The position numbers and the translations under genes are program-made. From NCBI RefSeq assembly GCF_030272615.1, contig NC_081409.1, forward strand, positions 530,384,291 to 530,448,290: a stretch of DNA of 64,000 nt, given 5' to 3'. This DNA is from Cryptomeria japonica (taxonomy: Eukaryota > Streptophyta > Pinopsida > Cupressales > Cupressaceae). Position 1 is the stretch's first letter. Each line of letters starts with the position of its first letter. This document shows positions 55,721 through 64,000 of this stretch, piece after piece. The notes beneath the pieces were generated by a model. That model did no database searches, was not told the origin of the DNA, and was given only the letters and a program-made list of their open reading frames with translations.

Positions 55721-58700
55721 GGCTCTGACTTACTCCTGGAAGTCATAAGTCTAGACAGAAAACATGCAACATGCATTAGCCCTAAAACTTATTTAACAAA
55801 TATCAATTTGCACATATGAATCTTTTCACAAATACTTGAAACATTATTGCTAAATTCTCTACTAAAGCCATTATCCATCGGCAAGATACATCTAAATCTA
55901 TACATTTCTTATAAGATTCTAGGAATTATCTAGAATCATAGCAGAGAAACAAAAATTTTCTTCCTTTCATCACACCAAATTAAAGCATAAAAAAGAGGTA
56001 AACAACAATTACCATACTCATCTACCAATATGATAGGGAACCATGCCATCATGATCAATTTTCCTTTACTAATCCATCTTTTTCATAAAACTTTATCGCA
56101 TAGAACTAGATTTAAATTTTAAATTCTACAACCAAGTAAGCTTTCATGAAATAAGAGAAACATTTAGAACACAATTGTTTACACTTGCCAGCATATAAAA
56201 ATCTTTCCATTGACTATGTCCCATAACATAGTGACAAGTTAACATAATTTACTCCATGATTACACATAATAACCATCCACATATCTGGAACACAAACACA
56301 AAAGGCCACATGTGAGCATGTCTAATGCTCGGTCATAGATAACATGCACAATCAGCATCTCTATATCTAATCTCAGAATAAATAACATGATCATAAATAT
56401 CCAATATCTCACTCAAGGGCTTGATGGTGCTAGGGCACACCATAGCGGTGCTACCTTCCATACAAGACCCTCGTGAACATCCCTTGTTGCGTAAGGTGGT
56501 TATCCTCCAAGAGATAGTCACCACACATAGGTAGGTAGTGGATCCTATTTATTTCATAGCCTCACATACCCCCATCCTCAAGGTTCCCTACGTCTACTTC
56601 CTCATATACACTCAACCAAGACTGTCTCCTACATTCTTAGAGAGGAATTCACATTTCAATACAAGACCAACATATGAAAACAATAAGGATAAACCAATTT
56701 AGCCACCAAAGTATAGAAGAATAAAGATAATAATCATCAATTCCAACAGTAATGTAAGAAAATAATCAAAAATTGCAACACCAAATCAAGTAAGCAAAAG
56801 ATCGCAAGATTGTGGCTAAACCTTCAAAGTCAAAATAAAATAAATTGCTGGTCCACTAGGAAATAAATAAGAATATCATAATTGCACATAACATCAATAT
56901 GTGACTAGCATCTAGCCACCAACGAGGAAGGAAGGAACAATCATCTAGCTATCACAGTAGCTCATCATGTGGTGTGGCCTAGTCACACATCCACATGGCA
57001 TGGTAGTGTGCACCTCGACATCACCCCACATCACGTTGTCACGCGACATGGCTCTACCCTAAACCAGTCGGTAGGCTGCATGACAATGTTTACTACATCC
57101 TGCATCGTGTCTCAGCACGACATGGCTATATTCCAAGTAGCAAAGGAAAGAAATGGACGTATCCTGCATGGCAGTGTACCTCGCAGAAAAGGGCACGCAC
57201 ATGTCACACCTCGCATAGCAACATACCTCTCAGGATACTTGCAATAAGCCAGATGTATACATGGCTAAGGTCCACCCACATGTCTACTAATGCTTGCCAA
57301 TTGGAAGCTCATGTGGAAATAACATACCTTTCATGAAGACAAGGAAAAAGATCCTCCAAGATACACCATCACTATGCTCAAGAATGACCATCAATATGCT
57401 CAAATAAAGGAGAGGAATAGGCTGGCACACATAAACCTTATAAATTGGTTCATCAAAAGGGAAAGTATTGAGTACACCTTTAATACAGTTTCATTATATA
57501 ACTATATTTTTCCTTAAAATAGAGAAGCTAAAGTCACTTCATGCTGACATTACTCGTACGCTGATCCATACTATTCAAGGAATGGTGACTTCTAATACTA
57601 CCCCTTCACATATTGACTTATCAACAACTCATGGGTTGGCACTCAGTAAGGTAACAAACATGCAACAACACATAAACAGTATGGTATTCCCATACCCATA
57701 AGTAAACATATTCTCCATGGTTGATTATTTCACCATCCCATGGGCACATATAGAAAGCATGAGTTTCTTACAATACACAATGAAAGCATGAGTACTGGTT
57801 TAGTCACATTTACAAGGAGCACTTTTCAGTACACTATCATCTACTCAAGGAAGGTTTTAATTATGCTTCCCACATGAATAACTAAATAAAATTTATTCTA
57901 GATACAAGTACGGAAATTCTTTACAATTCAGAATTATATAAAGAAATAACATCATTCCTATATCTTCCACTAATTCCTCTAAGTATTCATATTCACATTA
58001 ATTACTAACCATGCAAATTTTCTTTCCAAAACGTAAGACTTCTATCTTTCAATATGAAGCCAAAATGTAAAAATACAATTTCACATGCTTTATATACATT
58101 CTATTTAAATTAATGCATTCTTTTGTAGCATTTCTAAAAATCTCATAATCTAGGCAAAGAGAAGGGAAAGAGAGTTTGATAGTCCAACCATTTCTTACAT
58201 AAGCACAAGATTTAACAAGATCACACACATTATAAAATTTTCACTATATGCCTATCTTTTAATTGTATGGTTTTCATTTCACTGCCATTTTTAGAAGAAT
58301 GCCAATAGGCCTATCATGACATTTCCAATTATTATGGTTGCAACAGAATGTTATAGTTTTCCAAATAACAGAGATCAAGACAAGCAATCTTTTCAATAAT
58401 GCAAGACCTCTTGCGAACACTCACTATTCTTAATTAATATGAAACATATCATAATCCGCAATCTTTTATTAAAAATTCAAGGTATGATAAGGAGGTAAAT
58501 GAGGAACTATCAACTCAATAATACATATTAATGCACGCACATCAAACAAGCTTTTCATTTCACTTTCTAATCATAATAAGTCAATTATATATATCCAAAA
58601 GCAAGTTCAATATAGGATTGTTAAAATAGGTCCTCAATTGAATTGGTATTATGAAACACATAAAACAATCTTTCATGGAACACACTAACACACTCTCTTA

Positions 58701-59410
58701 GCCACTATAACATGTCCCCTTTTTATACATCTTTTACTCACAAGGCAGTTTCACATAACAAATATTCGCACATTAATTCACATTACTTAAGATATAATTT
58801 AATTGAATATAATTTAATTATATTACTCCTACAATACACATGGAGAATCCTCTTACAAAAAAAAAAATACAATTTCCCCCTAATAACCAATATGATCTTT
58901 TAAACCCATAGCCCTTTTATTATCTAGAAGCACAAAAGCATTATAAGGTACACACAAGGGTTCAAGAAGTCACAACCTTTCTCTTGCAATAAGAAAACTC
59001 ACATAAGTGATAAATACACGTATAACATGCATTTTAATTTCTAGAGAGAAAGAGGAGGAAGGGTAATAATCATTCAATTTGCTACAAAACAAGTATTAAC
59101 ATCTACCATACAAGTCCTCCCAGTGGACAACACTAAGCTAGATCATCATTCTTAAAACAATCACATATAATCACTTGAAAGCACCAATATCAAGAAGGTG
59201 AAAACAAGGTGTGGACACACATGTCATGCACAATTAAGTTTTTCTCGAAAGAATATGCAAAAGAATAGAACACGAGTCCTTAAGATCTTAAAGATCCTAT
59301 GCCTCAAACACACACATACAAAAGGAAGACAAGCAAACAACATAAGATCTATACAACACACACCAACTAAGGGCACAAGTGACACCAGAAATCCCAGTGT
59401 TTGCAACTTG
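55721..59410 (-). other. Element F interior, no coding domain
   Basis: 3.7 kb of AT-rich sequence. ORFs on both strands are short and unlike any gag or pol motif. A locally less AT-rich patch at 56950-57250 has repeated CATGGCA/CACATG words. Nothing else can be supported. Confidence 0.55.
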
Positions 59411-59423
59411 GGCTCTGATACCA
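59411..59423 (-). other. Element F primer-binding site
   Basis: The minus strand reads TGGTATCAGAGCC, two nucleotides from the LTR at 59426. Confidence 0.85.
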
Positions 59424-59425
59424 AA

Positions 59426-60003
59426 TGTAATGCCCTGCCAAGAAACCCCAAAATAAATTTCCATATAAAAAACCTAAATCAGAGAACACCCATTGGATAT
59501 TTTAAGCAAGATTTCATCATGAACATCCATTCCCCAATATTTGGTTTTAGAAAAACAAACTCAATACAACAAGAAATCAAAAAGATGCATCTGAATCCTA
59601 CCTCATTTCGCATTCTTGGCAAGATCTAATGAAGAGCCCAACCTGCAGCTCAAGAAATCCTTCCTTCCCAAAATGCCCAAATCTCCTCTAAAAATCCTTC
59701 TCCAAAAAATGTTTTCAAAAATTCTCTCCAAAAATAATCCCCCAAAAATATTTTCTAACCTAGGTTAAAATGGAAGAATATTTGACCTAATCTCTTATCT
59801 TTGAATTTAAAACACTTTCTTTTAAAAAAATGAAAAAATCATTCTTTTCAAACTATTCAAATATTCTAAACTTGTTTTTCTAATTATAAAAATAAAAAAT
59901 GCTTTCTCTTCCTCATTTAATTTTAATTTTCTCAATATTAACAAAGATAACATTTATATTTCAAAATATAAATGAGGGTAAAATTTTTTTAATTAAAATA
60001 AAA
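59426..60003 (-). mobile_element. Element F 5' LTR, inner part
   Basis: A close copy of 43424 to about 44003 (TGTAATGCCCTGCC onward). It stops at 60003 where E begins; the remainder presumably lies beyond the right edge. Confidence 0.83.
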
Positions 60004-61400
60004 TGTAATGCCCATACCCTAGTCGGACTTTTAAAACCCGTTTAACCTTGATTGACTTCCTATGTGACATTCTTGAATGGTAGATTAACCAATATGCAAT
60101 GTGTAGTTTAGATAATATAAATAAATTGTGCATACTTATTATTGTGCTTTTGCATCGATTTTCATGTAAATGTAATTGATTCCTAACCCTTGAGATAAAT
60201 CTTGAGCTAACGCCTTCATTGAATATGTATATGTATATGCATGCTTGTATGAATTCATGGGTGCACGGGATTGCAGGTACAACACCGCTTAGGGCAAGGT
60301 TTATCCCCTTTGGAATTTGCAAGGTTGAGTATGCTCCTTCATCTTTTGAATTCGGATTTAGTGGTCATATAACTCTCGTCTTGCCTTAGCCATGGTTAGG
60401 TGAGCATCGTGTGTGGATTCGTGGGGCTTGCCTTTCATTGGGATGCATGTCGAGAGATTTGGAGGACTTCCTCGATTTGCGTGCCTTGCGCGAGGTAAGT
60501 GAGGTTTGTTATCCTAAGTATTAAATTTAAAATTATGATTAAACGTACACATTAGAGATATAGAAATTTAAATAGGTAGTTTCTTTTATACGATTAATCA
60601 GTAATTAAAGAGATTTGCTTTAAATTATTATTGTAGCTAGCTTAAGGTATTTAACTGGAGTTAGTGTGCTCATTTACGCATTTGTAACATTTATGCATTT
60701 GTAGTTGAGAAATTTGAATAAACAAGACCCTTGCATTAGATTAGTCATTTATTTAAAAATGTCGCTTTATTATGTTATAGCGAGTTAATTTGATAGCTAA
60801 TTTTAAAATAACGAATTTATTGAGTTATACGTTTTAGAAAGGAAAAATTTTAAAGTCGTTTGGGAGATAGAAATAAATTACTCATTTTCGCATTTTGGAA
60901 GAAAAAAAGGGGTAAATTATTATTATTAAGCGAGATTATTTCCTTTTTACTTGTAAAGTCGATAAAGTATAAAAGTTTGACTTTTAGAAAATTAAATTAA
61001 TCAAATGCCTTACCCCGGGTCAATAGTTCCGAAATATAAAAGTAGCTCTAAAATTAATACTGAGGAATTAAAAATTTTAAAACTCAATAAGAAAAGAAGC
61101 ATTTTAATTTTAATAAGGGAAAACATATAAGATTAATAAATAATGGTAATGAATGACTTCCATTTGGGATTTCCATTCATTTTTATTTTAAAAACAAATG
61201 CCTAATTTCGAAATTAAAAATTAGGGCAAAATTAGGGCTTTTTCTTTTTAACCTAGTTTTGGAGACTTTTTGGGGGTTCTTGGCTTGGGAGTTTTTTTTT
61301 GAAGAAAAATGGGGGACTTGCAATGGAGCAGCAGATTGGGGAAACTCTTCATCAAGATTCATGCCCGGAATTGCACTATGAGGTAGGATTTGAATCTACC
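60004..61400 (+). mobile_element. LTR of element E, opposite orientation
   Basis: Begins TGTAATGCCCATACCCTAG, a diverged version of the F LTR start as read on the other strand (TGTAGTGCCCCTACCCTAG). Similarity to F can be followed through the 5' half and again near 61310-61390 (GGAGCAGCAG...CTCTTCATCA...GAGGTAGGATTT). It is inserted in the F 5' LTR head to head with it; TAAAA (59999-60003) is a possible TSD. Its 3' boundary is not found. Confidence 0.65.
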
Positions 61401-61985
61401 TTTCTACTTCTTGTTAAAAAAAAAAAGAGAGAGAATATTACTCATGAATGTGTTTTCTTTGAAGAATAGTTGCAGTTGTTCTTTTAAGCTTGGTTGATTT
61501 AGAATGAAGTTTGATTTTGTGTTTCAGCCTGATGAGGAAATATAGTTTTCTCATAATGAAGTTTATTTTTTGGAAAAATCTGATAAAAGAATGGGGCTGT
61601 GAATAAGAAATGAAGGAAAGAAAAATAATAATAGTAAATGCAAAATGGGAGAATGAGGGTTTTTACATTTGTTTTGGTTGCTTGGTTCATGGTCATTTCA
61701 AAAAAATACAGCTTCCCCAATTGGTTGTTTGCTATGAGAAATCTGGAAATTTATTTGAAGACTGTAAAAAAATGGGGGTTTATTTTACATTTTCATTTTG
61801 AGTGTTTTGTTCATGATATTCAAAAAATATATAAAAACAGAGAAGCTGCTGGAAACTGTTCTTTTTTTCCCTGTCTGGCTGTGTGGGTGCACTGGGAATT
61901 TATTATATTCTTTAGACTGTTTTCTTTATTTATTATGGCAAATAAATTTAAAAAAAAAAATTTAAAAAAAAAAAATGTTTTGTTG
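61401..61985 (+). other. AT-rich sequence after E LTR homology
   Basis: No similarity to the F LTR is visible and no gene. It ends in A-rich tracts at 61945-61977 that flank the hairpin island. Confidence 0.35.
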
Positions 61986-62000
61986 TGCCCCACGGCAACT

Positions 62001-62112
62001 GCTACCAGCTGGTAGCAGCGCTACCAGAGGTAGCGAATTGCTACCAAATGGTAGCAGCGCTACCAAAGGTAGCGCTCTGCTACCATTTGGTAGCAGTGCT
62101 ACCAATGGTAGC
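62001..62112. repeat. Cluster of six GCTACC...GGTAGC hairpins
   Basis: Perfect 6-bp stems GCTACC/GGTAGC at 62001-62016, 62020-62034, 62040-62055, 62059-62073, 62079-62094 and 62098-62112. Loops are AGCT, AGA, AAAT, AAA, ATTT and AAT, and hairpins are separated by 3-5 nt. The island is GC-rich and bounded by poly(A)/poly(T) tracts on both sides. Confidence 0.9.
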
Positions 62113-62134
62113 TGGGCTGCCAGGGGGGAGGGCC

Positions 62135-62152
62135 CACGTGGGTGTCCACGTG
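62135..62152. promoter_or_regulatory. Two G-boxes (CACGTG)
   Basis: CCCACGTGGG at 62133-62142 and CCACGTGG at 62146-62153, with cores 12 bp apart. CACGTG is bound by plant bZIP and bHLH factors. Function here is inferred from the motif only. Confidence 0.5.
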
Positions 62153-62169
62153 GGTACCCTCCAACTCTC

Positions 62170-64000
62170 TATTTTGTTTTTTTTTAAATTTAAAAAAAAA
62201 AAGAAGTTTATCGTATTTTATTTTTTTTAAAAATTATTTATTTTTATTTATTTTATATAATTGTTTTAAAAATAAATAAATGAATATATGCTTATAAGAT
62301 ATAAAAAAAAAATAGAGAAGAATCATATTAACAAGTGAATTCAAGGTTAGTACAAGGGATTTACATTTAGTTCCTTGATAATATTCAATTTTAAATTCAG
62401 TCCTTATACTATTAATCTTGGATTATAAATTAATATATTTGGACTTTAGGGAATCAACATTAGTAAATCCATACTTGAATACAAGTTTTCTTTTAAATTT
62501 CATATTGGTTTCAGCATACCCAAGTTAACACTTATTTTTTTACATGGACTAAATAGTCATGGTGGACTAGTACGAATTTTTGAATAAAAGTTAAATTATC
62601 AAACCCGTAAACTTGTTCGACATTAATGGTTAGACAGATATGGTAAACGAACACCTCTTCCGGATTATGCTTATGTAGGTTTAAATTTCTATAATAGAAT
62701 TTGGTTATGGAATGGCAAGACTTGTTATGATAGTGATTGGTTATAAGTCGGTTAAACCCCTTAGTTAGGCTACCGTCAAGCAATAGCATCTAGGTTGTTG
62801 TTTTCTCTTGGTTATAAATCAATTTGACCCGTTTTTTAAAAGGGATAACTATGTAATGATCAATCGGGGTAGATGTTGAATAGTGTATGTGTTCGCCTAA
62901 AGGGCAAAGTTGTAAAGACATGTAAATATGTAACCTTAACTATATTAAATGCCAAAGGGGTCTTGCAGTTGAGCAGACCCAGAGATGTAGCCCATCCGAG
63001 GTGAACTCCGAGATCATATCTGTGTTATGTGATGTTTATAGCGTGCCTTGTTTTATGTTTTAAATTATCATGAATGGTTGTATTCTTGCATGAGTGTATG
63101 GTGGAAATTTAATGAATTCAAATTAAAGTGCATGACATTATTCATATGGATAAATGTAGTTATTTAAATTCATAAAACTTTGTGAATCATGGTTATGGCA
63201 AGCATTTAAAATATTGTAATTAGAGTTGTGGAAAGGAGTATTGTGATAAGGTTAAATAAACGTAGTAATAATGGAAGGAACCTTGCTAGTTTTCATTATT
63301 GGGTTAATTTGTTAATAAGTATGTTAATGGAATGAATGTAAAGGGGAAAACAAAGTTAAAATTTATGTCACAATTCCTAGATTGAAAACTAAAGGATGAA
63401 CATCATATAATATCTATCCTTTTTCCCTTAGAAAATGAATCACGCCATGTCAATTATGTTTCATTACATTGGATATATTTGTTAAGTTATTTCACATTTT
63501 AATCTTAACAATAATCCTCATCAGATTAACTTGATAATCGTGTGGACTCAATTAGGTGTTCATGTTGTATAATGGATGAATATACTTAATAATTCATGTT
63601 GTAATTATAATCAATAATCCTCACTAGATTAACTTTATAATTGTGTGAACTCAAATAGATATCCATATTTTAATCCATATAAAAGGAATCCCTCGTGATT
63701 GCTAAAATTAATCTAAAATGGGAGAGTAATTGATTTGTTGTTTATACATTAGATCTTAGTAAAAGTATCTCCCGCATATTACTTTCATCTAACAAAAAAA
63801 AGGATATGCAATAAGATAATTGTATTTTAATCCTAATAGAAGAACGTCATTATGATCTTAATACTCTAATCTTGAAACGATGAATGTCATCCAGTTAACG
63901 ATACTTTAATTTTAAGGATGTTCTCGTGTGACCTAATGCATATCCTTCTTAATGAAATTAGTCCATTTAATTGCATTATCAAAACTCCTAATGAATTCCA
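62170..64000 (+). other. No recognisable gene
   Basis: 1.8 kb of AT-rich sequence to the window edge, probably element E. The short minus-strand open stretch at 62532-62789 is unrecognised. Confidence 0.35.

Larger units (their letters stand above)
43424..60003 (-). mobile_element. Element F: noncoding LTR element (interrupted)
   Basis: Minus strand. The 3' LTR is 43424-44716 plus 55576-55708 (split by the LARD), with a PPT at 55709-55720, an interior at 55709-59410, a PBS at 59411-59423, and a 5' LTR from 59426 that is cut at 60003 by E. The two LTR parts 43424-44000 and 59426-60003 are close copies. No gag or pol is readable in the 3.7-kb interior, so F is non-autonomous. CCTAT at 43419-43423 is the expected TSD; the partner would lie past the window. 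Confidence 0.82.

Noticed and set aside
56969-57247. 92-codon ORF in the F interior
   Set aside because: Composition follows local CATGGCA/CACATG repetition; on the antisense strand of F and without similarity to any pol or gag motif.
59198-59629. 143-codon ORF crossing the F PBS and LTR border
   Set aside because: It reads antisense through the PBS and LTR and has no domain; chance open frame.

Overview
This window looks like a gene-free, heterochromatic stretch of a large seed-plant genome. A conifer or other gymnosperm is my best guess, inferred only from the style of the repeats. It is AT-rich and I found no credible host gene, tRNA, rRNA or CRISPR array. Almost every base belongs to LTR retrotransposons or their debris, inserted inside one another. 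Several insertions can be bounded exactly, because LTR ends, primer-binding site (PBS), polypurine tract (PPT) and 5-bp target-site duplications (TSD) are all visible.

Left block (1-25270). The outer element is H, on the minus strand. It is a non-autonomous element with a PBS, a coiled-coil plus three-CCHC gag-like ORF, and a second long ORF of unknown function, but no pol. A Ty3/gypsy chromovirus copy (B, plus strand, 13386-22033, TSD ACCTT) sits inside the second ORF. A sister copy (A, minus strand) sits in H's 3' LTR, and its 5' LTR begins at 10540. A is itself split by a gag-only Ty1/copia element (C, 4899-9874, TSD CTTAC). A is also cut at 1529 by the 5' LTR of element J, which runs off the left edge. 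B carries two solo LTRs (S1 and S2).

Middle block (25271-34785). Three degenerate 5' ends of a non-chromovirus gypsy lineage (K, L, M; Tat/Athila-like gag and protease remnants) lie in the same orientation. They include a GC-rich leader with a 30-bp minisatellite. The 3' end of a Ty1/copia element (I, minus strand, 34786-38048) with recognisable reverse transcriptase and RNase H interrupts M.

Right block (38049-64000). A rearranged gypsy family (G, 38049-43423) carries its gag-protease segment inverted relative to its LTRs, and the LTR-to-inverted-segment junction occurs twice. Element F (minus strand, from 43424) has LTRs, PPT and PBS but no coding interior. Its 3' LTR is split by a 10.85-kb LARD-type element (44717-55570, TSD ATAGG). 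The LARD has two 1439-bp LTRs and an 8-kb interior full of tandem repeats. F's 5' LTR is cut at 60004 by another LTR of the same broad family in the opposite orientation (E). E contains a remarkable island of six consecutive GCTACC/GGTAGC hairpins and two G-boxes.

No coding region is intact. Where catalytic motifs can be read they are mutated (RT YxDD, integrase HHCC and DDE, RNase H). The best candidates for something new are: a hairpin near the U5 end shared by five LTRs, with a constant 13-nt G/C-run loop and a covarying stem; the unknown ORF2 of element H, whose frame is continuous across the B insertion; the inverted-interior G family; the hairpin island in E; and the 21-nt-register repeats in the LARD.
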